Shown: one piece after another, positions 32,210 through 43,970 of the stretch
Numbering within the stretch: position 1 is the stretch's first letter
Layout: each line of letters starts with the position of its first letter
From: Ctena decussata
Taxonomy: Eukaryota; Mollusca; Bivalvia; Lucinida; Lucinidae
Direction of reading: 5' to 3'
Assembly: GCA_963989385.1 (NCBI GenBank)
Contig: OZ022509.1
Coordinates: 54,107,431-54,171,430, forward strand
Length of the DNA: 64,000 nt
Notes under the pieces: model-generated
Databases searched by the model: none
The model's input: the letters and a program-made list of their open reading frames with translations, nothing else
What the model was told of the DNA's origin: nothing
Position numbers and translations under genes: made by a program

Positions 32210-33950
32210 ACGTCACACTATCTGCCACAACTATCATGGAAAAGGTTTTCAAAACACAGGAAAATAAGATGAAATTTCCTATGGTAGGCACCAGAATACA
32301 GATGCTAAATACAATTACTTCAAGTTGCCAGTTCTACCAGATCCAGATACAAGGTGATTGACCATGTGTTTTCTTGGGTCAATTTCTTACGTCATTTTGA
32401 ACATGGAAATCCCGGGAATTCTTCACTTTTTCTCAATAAATTGTTGTTTCTGTATGCATTCTTTTAAAATGAAGCGCAGAGAAAGTGCAATCATGTGCAC
32501 TTTTAGGTGATATTCGCTATTTTATTGTGGGTTGAATAGTTTTTATTCAATCTACCCCCAAAATCAGAGACCAAAAGAAGGCTTTGACATTCTAGATTTC
32601 TATAAATGTTGTTGTTGCGCCGAAACTGAGAGCCGTTTAAACATGAAAACTTGTAAACTCTCAGTAAAGACAAGAATACCACTTTAAAGTACTTTCAAGT
32701 ACATGTTCTCTGCGCTATATTCTATAAGACTACATTTAGAAATGATGCTGTTGCCGTGAAAAAAGTAACCATGAGGAAGATCGTTGTAGTGAAATTCCTG
32801 GTATTTCTTGTGATATGAAACACTGCATGATCATCCACCCTGAGATAAGGACAGGTCCTTTTAATTCTCAAGATCAGAACACGTAAAATAGTAACCATAA
32901 TTGTCCTTAAAATGGAACAGTTTGGTTTCACACCTAATATGCATAGCCTCTCTTAATATGCTTTGTTGATTAAGTCCATAACCTGAGGTAAAAACAGCAA
33001 TGGTATTCCACAGCTTGTTGGTTGTAAGGGTAATGAGTTGATAAGAGACCAACTTTGTCAAGGGTAGATCAAATTTGTATGTACATTGCTGACCAAATCC
33101 TCTATTTCACACCACATTAGTTTTCCCTGAAACAAATCAGGTACCCATTCAATGCTGAGCTGAAAGAATTATTTAGCTATTGGTACAGGAAGGACTGAAA
33201 CTACTGAAGGGTGTATTGGTTCACCTCCATCTTTTTACCACCATTTTTACAGAAGGCAACAACTTTTGTGACATCCTGTTTGCTACCCTAGATAAACAAG
33301 CAGTTCCTAAATCAGGTTTACTCTTTAGTGGAAGAACTGGTTCAGGGCTTTCAACTGCCTTCCTGTTAAAAAGTAGGGCTAAAAATTTTGAAAGGGCAAA
33401 GGTAGGAATTCTGATGCCAAAAAGTAGGGATAGTAGGGTCACTGTGGCTGCGTTCATAAATAGAAAAAGAATAGAACGTTGAATAAACTGACAAAATGAA
33501 ATGTTTCATTATAGTAACAAATATACAAAATATGCAAAATGCAGGAAAGAAGTTAGACACATTTGCAAAATAACAACTGTTTTACCAACAAAATTTTTGC
33601 CCACATGAAGCTCTGAAAGCATAAAAACACCAAGCACTTTATCATTGCTCAAGTCCATTGCAAATCTGTACACGTTAATTTAAAGAGCTCCTCCATTTAA
33701 ACTTCTGACAATCTTCACAACATTTCTCAAACTTCTTATGTAAAGCAAACAATACTTTCCAATCTTTTTTTTTTTTTTTTTTTGGTTCATATTTAAAAAA
33801 AATCTTATACACTTTCTGATCTCTGCATTTTTAATAATTTCATTTATACTTCATTCTGATAAACAAGTGTAACACCATGGGCAAGCAACATCTTCCTTTA
33901 ATGCTCTTGAAGTGAATAGGGCTGTAGTTAAATCTCATCTCACACCAAGT
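32210..33950. other. No gene or clear element seen
   Basis: A long intron stretch. Short open frames around 32722-33061 and 33180-33560 overlap on both strands without recognisable domains. A T run lies at about 33766-33783. Confidence 0.4.
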
Positions 33951-33954
33951 ACAG

Positions 33955-34206
33955 CAAAACAATATTTTCCCCTTTGTGAGTCATCATATGTGCCTTCCAT
34001 CAGATTTCCCTGAAAAACCCTTCTCTGTATCTATCACACTCAAAGCCCTGATATTCTGATGAACACTGAAAGCCAGTGAGTCAAGGTTTGTTTTCTGGCC
34101 TATGTCCGAATTAAACTTGGGATCTTGGTGCTTTTAGATATATGCCCTAGCTGAACCATGTATTCTGCATTCCACAAAATCATGATGTACATTCCTTTTA
34201 GTTTTC
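33955..34206 (-). pseudogene. Decayed zinc-finger terminal exon
   Basis: On minus an acceptor-like CTATTTTGCAG is followed by AT AGA AAA CTA in the shared phase but runs to a stop after about 40 codons. Beyond it, near 33960-34045, is a finger-like trace: GAGTGTGAT ... GGGTTTTTC ... AAGGCACATATGATGACTCA, i.e. C-x-GFF...KAHMMTHKGE with a stop inside and one Cys lost. Confidence 0.45.
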
Positions 34207-34812
34207 TATCTGCAAAATAGAAACAAAGTTGTTAGTATGAAATACAGCATAGCTAATGGATGTTTGGCTTTAAATGAAGCAATTTCTGAGTTAAACCCAA
34301 TTAATAATCAACTAATGGAGCAATGGAGAAACTGTTGCCTCTAATTATAGATGCATAAATGTTAAAGCAGATGCCACAACAAAAAACTGTAAGGAGTGCT
34401 TTATCCCATCAGCTCACTAATGTTTGCAGATACATGAAATGATGGACTAAAGAAAGTATAACTGGACAGCTATATCATTACACTATAGCAGGATCAAGAT
34501 TGCTATTTGAGGGTTGCCTTTATGTTCAATGACCAGGCTGTTCATACACACAGAGCTCTTGCTAAGTGGGTTTCAGCTTTGGAAGACTACAAACTGTAAC
34601 TGTTGCACTGCCTCATCATCCTCATCTGATATCATTTTCTCTGACTTCTATGCCAACATGCTGTCATCCTCAGTGAGACTGTGTTAATGAAGATCATAAC
34701 AAAATGTCTTAGGTATGTGGGTACACAGCATTCTTTTCTGTCAGCCTACAACTTTCATTTTGTTGTGTTTTGTTTAATTTTATTGAAACGCTTTTTGATG
34801 CATACTCAGTGT

Positions 34813-34975
34813 TCCTGATAAGAAGGGTGGATAGGGATATTATAGTTTGCGATAATTTTTTAAATTTCTCAAGGAAAAAATATATTTTGCCCTCATCAGA
34901 ACTGTTGCCCTCAGACAGTTCAAATGAGGGGTCACAATATATGTCTCCATTGAGATTTTAGACATACCCTAAAAA
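34813..34975. mobile_element. Degenerate family A MITE
   Basis: GATAAGAAGGG ... CATCAGAACTG ... CAAATGAGGGGTCACAATAT; outer ends eroded. Confidence 0.4.
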
Positions 34976-35501
34976 CCGAGTCCTATCTGGATCAATATTG
35001 TTATTGAAACCTCCAAACTGAAAATCCTTCTTAATATGACTTTCAACATGTAAAAGGAATGCAGCAATATAGGCAAGACCAAGATAGTAAAATGTAATTT
35101 ATTAAAGCCATATTCCAAATATAATCTAATGCCAGCAAAAAAATACTAAGATTGACAAAACATTTCACGTGAGAGTAAGCAAAGCAACATGAACAAATAC
35201 TTTTCCACGCTAATTAAATGTGTAATTCTGTTCATTCATTCAAATATACAAATATAGCAAAAGCTAAAACCTGTAGATGAGCCAAAATTTAGGAATGAAA
35301 GTAAAAAGTATGCAAAGACCAGGAACTGAAACAATCAAAATCCAAATCCAGCCCTCAAACCATAGTTGGAAAACTTGAGTATTTTTAACTTGCCCATGAA
35401 TGCAAAATATTATGGGGCTAGCCTTTCTTAGGAAGTTCTGCCATATGTATTTGTCTATATGACAGGATTTTTCCCTCTCCAGGATGACCCTCAATATCCC
35501 A

Positions 35502-35940
35502 TGATTGATTGATTGATTGATTTGTTGCTTAACATCCACAGTAAACAGCTATGGTTGGTTGGTTGATTTGATGCTTAACGTCCACGGTAAACAACTAAGG
35601 TCATGTCGGGACGGTCAGTTAACCTAACCACACTATTCCTGGGCAGGCTTAGACCTCCTAAGCGGTTAACCAGTACTAAGTGCACATACTTTCGCCAGTA
35701 ACTGACAACTGCCCTTCTTGAATCAGCGGAAGGAGAAACGAAAGTATGTGGCCAGACCGGGATTCGAACCCAGGACCTCTGACTTATGAGTCAGGTGCCC
35801 TACCGATTGCGCTACCCGGCCCGGCTTAAAACAGCTATGGTCATGTCGGGACGGTCATTTAACCTAACCACACTATTCCTGGGCAGGCTTTGACCTCCTA
35901 AGCGGTTAACAGTACTAAGTGCACATACTTTTGCCAGTAA
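35502..35940 (-). mobile_element. SINE S1 interrupted by another S1
   Basis: Outer copy: 35502-35554 (simple tail and start of body) and 35829-35940 (body to the TACTTTTGCCAGTAA region). Inner copy occupies 35555-35828 with its own tRNA head. The 12-bp duplication AAACAGCTATGG at 35543-35554 and 35829-35840 marks the insertion. Confidence 0.8.
35555..35828 (-). mobile_element. tRNA-derived SINE S1, nested
   Basis: Minus-strand head GCCGGGTAGCGCAATCGGTA, B box GGTTCGAATCCC, AACCAACC tail; inserted in another S1. Confidence 0.85.
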
Positions 35941-36512
35941 TCAATATCCCATGAAATTCTTCAAAAAATGCTTTTTTTCCATTCCAGAACAATGTCAAAG
36001 ACCTAGATCCATCTTATAAGATGGATCTAGGTTTTGGGGACTGTTTTGGAATATAACAAAAATAAAATGGTGACAAGATCCATTCCAAAATGCATGTCAG
36101 GCAAACAGTATGAGAAAGGTCATCCCAAAATTTTTAGCTAATCTAGTGCCAACTGGAAGCCAAACTTACAAAAAGGGCCCCGTAATACATATGTAATCAG
36201 TGAATCAAAGTATAAGCACCAAAGATTTTGCCAAACTATTTAAATAAAACATTTATATGCACAAGCCCAATAATTTAATCTTCACACTAACCTAGGATCA
36301 CTATAAACAATTCCTGGGCCATATTTCTACATTGCTACACACCAATCCATGATATATACATACAATCTTGAAATAATTTAACCTTACATATAAAATACTT
36401 CACTGTTAGACAGTATCTTGTAGGTCAGTGAAACTTCCGCAATAATTTTTCTTTACTGTATTTGTTTGGCTTTAAAACACAAGGTATTCCCCTCCAGAAT
36501 AACCCAATTTAT

Positions 36513-36740
36513 CTAACCCATTGCATTCTGGGTATTTTTCTGTCATCTGCTGAAACTGTCGTCTGCATCAAAAATCAAGAATATTTTGACAATATTGATC
36601 TAACCAACTCTTGTAGAAATGATGTCTAGGCAACAAACAGTTTGGATCTCAGATCAGGCCACACCTTTGTGGGGCCTGATCTGGATCCAAACTGTTTGCC
36701 CAGATACCCCTAAAGGAATATCCCGAATGGAATGGGTTAA
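36513..36740. mobile_element. TTAA-type hairpin MITE, family D
   Basis: CTAACCCATTGCATTC left (TTAA mutated), GAATGGAATGGGTTAA right. Confidence 0.7.
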
Positions 36741-37514
36741 ACCTGGCCCAGTCTTGGGAAATTGTGCTATTAATGGGTTTCCTTTATCAAAACCTGAAAC
36801 AATCAAAAAACCTAAATCCATCTTAAAAACCAGATCTAGATTTTAGGGATTGTTTTAGAGAGGAAACCCTGTCTTATAACCAAACAAATACTGTAATTTT
36901 CCATGAAAACATGCCAGTCATTAGAAATGCTTTGGTGAGGCACTTCTAACTTTAGAAGTCCTATCAAATACACTGGAGTGCCATTATATTGCAGACCGAC
37001 AGAACACAGAGACAGTTAAATATGAGCTACAAATGGCTTTTCATTAGTGGGTGATGTATAAAGGGACAATGTTGTTATATCGCAACGTCACTTCAAACAC
37101 TGTTCGATTTTATGTCTCCTGGCACCCACATTATAACAGGGCTCCAGTGTAGTCACCTTATTAATATCACTGTCTTTACAATACAGGACTAGTGTTTGCC
37201 ACATCATTTACATCCACTGCAGTATATCACTCAATTACTTTCACTTCCAGTTTCAGATTTTTCTGACCTTTGCATAGTTGAGGGATCTACACTAAAACAA
37301 GTACACACAGTGTACAACATGATCTTTAACACCTTAAGTGTCAAAAAATGAAAATAGCTGAATTTTCAAAAGGTGTAGATCTAGATGAGGCAGCTCATAA
37401 TGAGCCAACTCATATGGATCTAAACTATAGTGTACAGTAAAGTTTCAGAAAACACTCTAAATATCACAAAGTTCAAAATGTTTGGTCCCTGAGATATAGA
37501 GGATCTTACATGAG

Positions 37515-37680
37515 TGCTCATGTATTATTGAATTTATTAAACGAGTTGGGGAAAAAGATAAGATGCGAGGGTATTATTGAATTTATTAAACGAGTTGGGG
37601 AAAAAGATAAGATGCGAGGCTTTGCCGAGCATCTTATCGGTTTTCCCCAACGAGTTTAATAAATTCAATAATACAGGAGC
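37515..37680. repeat. Foldback with duplicated left arm
   Basis: ATTGAATTTATTAAACGAGT...AAGATGCGAGG occurs twice in tandem (about 37527-37568 and 37572-37619), then its reverse complement AACGAGTTTAATAAATTCAA follows. Arms of roughly 45 bases. Confidence 0.75.
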
Positions 37681-38732
37681 ACGAATGCAAGATTCTATTT
37701 ATCATATGACACTAAAATCGCATTTTATTAGCAAAATTTGCACTGAAATGTCGCAATTTTGCCATTAGAAAACGCGACGTTTTTATGGACATCAACGTAC
37801 AACGTTACGACATAATTTGCATATTTAATCCACTAGTGGATTATCGTTTTTAATGCATGGCTTTATTACACTCTCAGATGCGACGTCATATGATAAATTA
37901 CTTTTTATAGATCTACAGTGAATTCCAGATATGATTCTGTGTTAGAATCAATGTAGTGTCATTTGTATTAGAATCAATGTAGTATCAATTTTGAATACAT
38001 ACTTCACATTTTAAAATTTGCACCATTGAAAAGTACATGTATGTTAAATCCACTGTCAAATAAAATACATATTCATTGCAAAACAAGCAAGGCAGTTGAC
38101 TTCTATGAAGTATTCTTTCCCTAAATCAGTGGCTTCCCTTTAATGGGAAGATGAAGTATCCCTTCACAGGCAAATAAACATTTTGCCGTGGTAATTAGTT
38201 GCCTTTCTTTCCAAGTTAGTTATTTCCCTTAGTTAGGCTGGTCAACTTCATTGGTGTGCATTTCTCTCCCATTCTGATAATGTCTTTGAGCTGCGACAGT
38301 GTATTCAAACACCAACAGAACAGTAACAGAACAGATCAGTTGGTGCATCTTGACAGTCTCCGTTCCGCTACATCATGAATGTCAACCAAACTGAGTAGCC
38401 ATTTCCAATATCAGACATGTAGATGTGAAGGTTTAACTCAGATTTCACCATGCAATGTTTCCATACTTTATCCCACGTGGGCCTAGACGTGAGTTGCAAC
38501 ATACAGAAACTGTTTCTTTTTGCATCTGCAAATAACGACTCAAAATTCCAGCCAATGCATCACTACAGCCTTTTTTGTGCCTGTAGATTCTTCAATGTCC
38601 ATACACAGTGTGCACAAACAGCAAAGCCTCAAACCAGCCTGCACAGCTGTGCAGTCTTGTTTGAGCCTTCCGTGTTTGTGTATGTACTGCATATCCTTTC
38701 AGCGAGTTGTGCATAAGTCTTTGTGTATTCCT

Positions 38733-38806
38733 TCATAAGTTTGTCCCTGGAGAATAGCCTCCCTGATCGGCTCCATCATATCTCGGCCTGATATCCAAGT
38801 GAAAAT
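38733..38806 (-). CDS. Alternative terminal exon without zinc finger
   Basis: Seen: polypyrimidine acceptor TTTTCTTTTTCTTCAGCAG, then AT TTT CAC TTG in the shared phase, 24 codons to TGA, giving a short tail DFHLDIRPRYDGADQGGY. The acceptor is a tandem CAGCAG, so a one-residue variant starting three bases earlier (38809) is also in frame. It is the first possible 3' exon after the homeodomain, so use of it would give a homeodomain protein with no finger. Another frame through the same bases is open slightly longer but starts in the wrong phase. Medium confidence because it is short. Confidence 0.5.
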
Positions 38807-39300
38807 CTGCTGAAGAAAAAGAAAAGCAGTACAGACACATGAAAATAAAAAAAGAAAAGCAGTACAGACACATGAAAATATGAACAGTCACCATATAGCC
38901 TCATGAATAGGCACGATATATTCTCATGAATGATATACTAGCAGGGGTAACTACCTACGTCACAGCCCTGATGTTGGAACTACATGTATTCACTGACGGA
39001 CATTTTGAAGAAATTTGTAGGAAAATTATTCCATGGGTTAAAAATAAGAGATCGGATTGAAACACAAGATAAAGAGCCAATGGGATGTCTTCAAGCACTT
39101 ATGATACAGGTATGAAGGATCTGACCCTTCAAAAGGCGAGAAATTTTCAATTGTTGTATATCAATTTGGGAATAAGGCTAATTCATTCATGAAAATTGCA
39201 GCACTTGCATAATATTTAGATCTGTATAGACTTGGCATTTAGTTATTTTTAATCCTTGAAAGCTGCAACATAAAGATACTGGTTATAGTGAAATGTTTAC

Positions 39301-39539
39301 CAGGTCCTGGGTACATATTTGGCGGTATCCTTCCTGACTTTGTAGCTGGCGGAGATTTCTTAGCTTTCTGCCTGTCTGTTTTATGAGATGTTGACTCTGA
39401 GCTGTCAGCACTTGGCCCGCCAGCAGTCCAAGGTCTGTGGGCATGATGACTAGTGTATCTGGCTAACTTCTCAATGGCTTCCTCTGTATTATTGGCATCC
39501 AACATCGGCTGAATAATTCTACGTCTCGCATTTGTAAAC
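39301..39539 (-). CDS. TALE homeodomain exon 3 (recognition helix end) and linker
   Basis: Seen: acceptor CATATTTTAG; the first base completes the Trp codon split from the previous exon, then FTNARRRIIQPMLDANNTEE. This is the end of helix 3 of a TALE homeodomain (PKNOX/MEIS read WFINARRR and QPMLD). Asn51 and the Arg triplet are kept; residue 50 is Thr, whereas Ile is usual in MEIS/PKNOX/TGIF. A Ser/Lys/Pro-rich linker follows (TDRQKAKKSPPATKSG) and the exon ends CCT G|GTAAAC, one base into a codon. That phase matches every terminal exon downstream. Function (family knowledge): sequence-specific nuclear DNA binding. Confidence 0.9.
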
Positions 39540-40007
39540 CTAAAATATGAAAATATAGTACTAAAATCATGTTTATTTTCAAAAGAACAAAAGCTGTCTT
39601 ATATGTATTTTGGACAGGTTCACAGACACAAGTGTTTTCATTGGTTTTCATTGCAAAACCTAAGCAGAAACTATACTACTGCCTTTCTTAATTATTTACC
39701 ATAAATACAGTATAGAAACGGCATATTCATGGGGATTTTAGTTCATGCGAACACTCTGTGTGCAAAATGCACCAATATTATTGTACGTATCAAGATTTAA
39801 GATGGCGTTTTCCCTTCCAAAACATCCCAATACATGAATCTAGATCCATCTTAGATTTTTGGGACTGCTCTGGAAGGGAAAAACCAATGATACAACTTAT
39901 TTACATGTTTGGTTTCATTTTGCAGAGGAAAAATACCCCAGTCTTTATAGCCAGATAAATACAGCAGTCTCCCATTCTGCAACAGAAATCTCTGGAACAA
40001 TACACAC

Positions 40008-40084
40008 CAGTTGTTAATCTGAACAAGATTCAAGTTGGTCTGACTGGCCATCTGTCTCTTCACATCCTCAGGTGGGTAGGGGTT
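40008..40084 (-). CDS. TALE homeodomain exon 2 (helices 2-3)
   Basis: Seen: acceptor AATTCCTTCAG, then NPYPPEDVKRQMASQTNL, then NLVQINN, ending in TG|GTGTGT inside the Trp48 codon. PYP is the three-residue loop insertion that defines TALE homeodomains, and the following helix 2 and turn match PKNOX/MEIS (PYPTEDEKKQIAAQTNL). Exon length 77 bp; phases in and out fit both neighbours. Confidence 0.92.
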
Positions 40085-40689
40085 CTGAAGGAATTAAAAA
40101 CAAAACTTATCAATTTTGGAATGTTTATGTGTACAGCAAAATATACATATAAATTTTCATTTATATTGTCCAATGGGTGCCTTATAAGCTCTTTCACCTG
40201 GATTTTACAATAAAGTATGCAAAAAGCAAAATTTATCGTTTTGACTGAACCCTAGATAAGGTTAGTTAGAGTACTTCTGGTAATAGCCAACCTCTCCTGT
40301 ACATCTTAACTTTAATTAATCTTGACATGAATTATACTGTGTTTGTATTGTGTAGCATGCCTGGTCCTTAGAATATTAAACTGACCCCATTTCCAACTCC
40401 ACTAAAAGTTGCATTATGGCCTATAATGTAAACTGCCTGCCCCCAATGAGGTCAGGAGTTCAATAAGACAATAATTTTTTTTGTATTTTGTTCTATATCT
40501 GAATTAGCATTTTGTATTTGCATTGCATTTGAGAGTAATGTATGTTTTTGTGCCTTTTTTTTGTATTTGCATTGTTTTAACATTAGCATGTTGTATTTTG
40601 TGTTACATGTTCGTATATTTCTAAATCATCTCAAAATTATCTTCATAACCATCCCCCACAACCCAACCTTTTATGAAGCTGTGTATTAC

Positions 40690-40853
40690 CATAATATTCC
40701 TAAATAGCCAGGCCTTCATGACCTGAGTAGCTGTCTCCGGCAGCAATCGTGGGATTCCAACCTTCCTCTGTTCTTTAGACCATCTCAAATCTTGTGCCTC
40801 AGAGTCCAGCTGAGGTGACGCCGATAACTCTGCAGAGCTCTGGCTTGTTTCCC
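40690..40853 (-). CDS. TALE homeodomain exon 1 (N-arm and helix 1)
   Basis: Seen: acceptor GATAATTTCAG, then GG GAA ACA AGC in the shared phase. It encodes a Ser/Asp-rich lead (SQSSAELSASPQLDSEAQD), then RKVGIPRLLPETATQVMKAW and LFRNIM, ending at ATG|GTAATA on a codon border. ATQVMKAWLF corresponds to helix 1 of PKNOX/MEIS (ATNIMRSWLF); the arm before it is slightly longer than usual. Together the three exons form a complete homeodomain whose module begins and ends in phase 1, so the whole module could be skipped without a frameshift. Confidence 0.88.
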
Positions 40854-41036
40854 CTGAAATTATCACATATAAAACTTCTATGTTTTGGGACAAACAGTGC
40901 CAACACGATCTGAATCGTTTAGGAGCATTCTCACCTTGTTAAACCTTACAGTCCCATTTTATTCACTTATTTATATATTGCTATAAAGTTTTATCACAAT
41001 ATTCCAAATGGTTACTGAGTTATGGCATGCACAAGA

Positions 41037-41211
41037 AACAAGACCTGTCACCGGTACATGATAGCTCACCTGACAGGGCCATGCCCATCATATAAAAAAA
41101 TTTAAAGTAAAACTTTAATATTTTGCTAATACCACCGCAGCTAACGTCGACACAGGGGGTAGTACCATAGCTCTTCCTGAACTTCATTCAGGCGAGCTAA
41201 AAATATATCTT
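41037..41211. mobile_element. Short interspersed repeat, family T
   Basis: Shares with 62187-62363 a 170-bp sequence from ACAAGACCTGT to CTTCCTGAACTTCATTCAGG, GCGAGCTAAAAAT. Parts recur in the 27-28 kb array (AAACTTTAATATTTTGCTAA). Confidence 0.65.
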
Positions 41212-41833
41212 TTTGTTTGCTTGCTCCGTCTTTCTATCACCACTAAAACCAGCTTTTCTCCACTGTTTAAATGTATAGTTCTATTTTTTCTTAAGGGAAC
41301 AAAATTCACTACAACAATTACATGCTGCCATTTTGAAGCAGTTAAGCGCAATTTTTAATTGCAATAAAAAGTTGAATACAATTATTAGTGCCGGGCAGGA
41401 GCACCGCCTATCTATTTAATGCTGACTCTGTGAAGTACAGATACATTCGGAAAACTTTGTTTTCTTCCTAGCTTTTGGGGTTACGAATGCAGCTAACTAA
41501 TACTATTATTATGATTCAAATTTTGTAGATGAAAACAATACAAAAATATGTAACTTTCACTGTCATGCTGAGGAAAAGGAAACACTGTAAGTAACAATTA
41601 AGCAGCATTAATTTTTCTTCTTTTATTACTACTGACCTGGGCAGAGTCCTCCTACTGTAGAACCCCACAAAGCAAACTCACCCAACACCATATTCTACAT
41701 TCGCCAACCCACAATGTAGTTGCTCTAACAGCGTAATGACGTAATGACGGATGGACGGAAAACCAGACACCTATATTGTACCTTGCTTAAGCAGGTGTGA
41801 CAATCAATAGGATTTGATTTTTAAAATACCCAC

Positions 41834-41875
41834 CTTTGATTGAATTTCGCATGTCCTGATTATTTGCAACAGAAT
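41834..41875 (-). CDS. 42-bp in-frame cassette exon
   Basis: Seen: ...TTTGTAGCTCAG|AT TCT GTT GCA ... ATC AAA G|GTGGGT. It gives 14 residues (SVANNQDMRNSIK plus shared codons), enters and leaves in phase 1, so it can be included or skipped freely. The donor is a good consensus; the acceptor tract is weak, and a family A MITE begins 25 bp upstream. Medium confidence because it is small, but phase, donor and the lack of stops support it. Confidence 0.6.
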
Positions 41876-41900
41876 CTGAGCTACAAACTGTAGTGATTCT

Positions 41901-42103
41901 CAGAGCTGTAGATAAGAGGGAGTATTTGGTGATAATTAGGGATAATTTTTGTTAACCCTGCATAAAAGCATATGTTGTGACCCCTCATCTGAACCGTCTC
42001 GACGAGACGGTTCAGATGAGGGGTCACAACATATGGTTTCATTGAGAAATAAAAAAAATTATCCTTAATTATCATCAAATACTCCCTCTTATCTAGAGCT
42101 CTG
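41901..42103. mobile_element. Family A MITE
   Basis: CAGAGCTGTAGATAAGAGGG left, CTTATCTAGAGCTCTG right; flanked by ATTCT on both sides. Sits just upstream of the cassette exon acceptor. Confidence 0.8.
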
Positions 42104-42590
42104 ATTCTTAAGGTGACCCTGTTGCTGGTCTGTACTGTTTGCAAGGGTTCACAGTCTTGTATGACTGATAGTTCCAGGAGACTTATTCTTTTACCAAATT
42201 ACCCAAAAGGATGACTTGGTCAATTTAAAAACTGGTAAAGGCATGGACACACTTGCAATCTTTATAAAAGCAGTAAACTCATTCATGGGTTAGATGGGCT
42301 GGGCTGGGCGATGGTGCTGGGCAACTTTCAGTGCCAGAGCATCCTACTAATTTGGACAACAGTACATGGCCAAGCAGCGCATTGGAGCAAGAGCGGTATG
42401 GGTTTTTTCTGCATTTTCTTTTTTTTTTCACTTTCATCTATCCTGTTTTTCTTTTCTTTCTCACTCTCTGTGGGAAACAGCTTGATAAGACTTAACTAGT
42501 GTCTAACAGAGCTGCTAAACCCAGAATACACACCAAATGCACTTCTTGTTCACTGCTAGTGACTTGCCCCTATAAATCTCATTTTGAGGA

Positions 42591-42845
42591 TTAACTCTTT
42601 AAGCACCAAAAAGCAAACAACAAAATTTACGTCTGCAGAAATTAAAAAAATGCCTTGTCCAAGACATTTTATATTGAGAATTCAAAGACTAGAGGGCAAA
42701 CAGTGTAGATCTAGATGAGGCGGCTCATGATGAGCCGCCTCATCAGGATCTACGCTAGATGAGGCGGCTCATGATGAGCCGCCTCATCAGGATCTACGCT
42801 GTTTGCAAATGTTGCTAATTTCGTCACTGGGGCTTAAAGAGTTAA
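42591..42845. mobile_element. Family E MITE with duplicated core
   Basis: TTAACTCTTTAAGCACC left, GGGGCTTAAAGAGTTAA right. The hairpin AGATGAGGCGGCTCATGATG ... GGATCTACGCT occurs twice in tandem in the centre. Confidence 0.82.
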
Positions 42846-42969
42846 TATGTCTATTCACTGTAAATGCACCAAAGCTAAAGAAAAGGTGGAATTTTGAGGA
42901 TAACTCTGAGATAATTTTCCTACATATTACATGTAATTTGCACCCCCACATAAGTCTATGACGGAATGG

Positions 42970-43055
42970 ATTTTTCTCTTCCAAATCAGTCCCAAAAATC
43001 TAGATCCATCTTACTGGATGGATCTAGATTTTTTGCTTTGGACCGGAGAAAAAAC
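42970..43055. repeat. Foldback TCTAGATCCATC hairpin, family J
   Basis: CCCAAAAATCTAGATCCATC / GATGGATCTAGATTTTT with flanking TTTTCTC / GGAGAAAA. The same hairpin type occurs near 35985-36060, 39800-39885 and 61070-61145. Confidence 0.65.
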
Positions 43056-43229
43056 TGTCTCATAACCAAAGAAATATGGTATTAAAAAACCATGCAAAGG
43101 TTTTGACCTTTAATTTCAACAGTGCCTATAACATATTGCATTTAAAAATTCATTATTTCAATTCAGATTTTGCACTTATTGTATTTTTCATCAGACTTTC
43201 TCCAGTAACATCAACACCTTGGTACACTA

Positions 43230-43970
43230 CTACTCTCTTGTTGAGGCACTCCAGCAAGTGGTTTTTAGTGGAACTTTTTTCTTTATAGATGCTTAAATAT
43301 CAAAATTTTAGGTTTAACATACCCAAAACCATTTCCCGTAGCTAAATACTGACTTGCTGCATATTGCATGACCTCTTTTGTCTATTTTTATCTTTTTTTG
43401 TTTTGAGGTGGGTTTTCCAATGGTAAAAATATTCCTTCTGGTTTCCAGCCTTTGATGAGGTTCATTTTAATTTTAATAAAGCTGGGAACCACCCATTGTG
43501 ACATCACAACAGAAATGATGTCATCACTAATCACCTGATCTGTTTTGGAATATGACCATTTCAGCAAAGGGTTGTTTGCAGTGTCAGCTACACTTATGCA
43601 TCTTTTTGTTTTCCAAAAAGATATTATTTATGAAAATAACTGCTATAAGATATAAGCATAAATTCTTCTGAAATGATTTCATGTTAATTTTATATGAAAT
43701 GGTAATTTTCAAGAATGTGCTTGAAACATGCCACCCCTACGCAATAATGGTTATCTTGAGGCGGCCATTAAGAAACTGAAAAAAATACATTGCAAGAGAT
43801 TACTTTCCAAGCTTGAGAGCATGCCAATGAATTTCAAAAACTCTACTGGACAAATCTGACTACGAGAAATGGTAGTAAGCTGAACCATGTATGTGGAATT
43901 TGCTGTTTCTTTATCCTTTAAGTATAAACTTCGAAAAACCACTTGCTGGAGTGCCTCAACAAGAGAGTAG
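43230..43970. repeat. Inverted repeat with 37-bp arms
   Basis: Arms at 43230-43266 and 43934-43970: CTACTCTCTTGTTGAGGCAC... against its exact reverse complement. About 665 bp of non-repetitive DNA lies between. Element class unknown. Confidence 0.7.

Noticed and set aside
6499..36846. Recurring open frame starting MMSRQQTVWISDQAPHLWG at 6499, 15926 and 36619 (and reverse frames) as a gene family
   Set aside because: It is the translation of the hairpin core of family D MITEs; flanks are TTAA element ends and there are no splice or start signals.
38450..38738. Two overlapping plus-strand open frames of 72-88 codons
   Set aside because: No domain, low-complexity Cys/Ser content, overlap with a MITE fragment and the minus-strand terminal exon.
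38734..38818. Alternative frame of the 38.7-kb exon reading ISGRDMMEPIREAILQGQTY (helix-turn-helix-like)
   Set aside because: It would need phase-0 entry, which no upstream exon of this gene provides at this point; the phase-1 frame fits.
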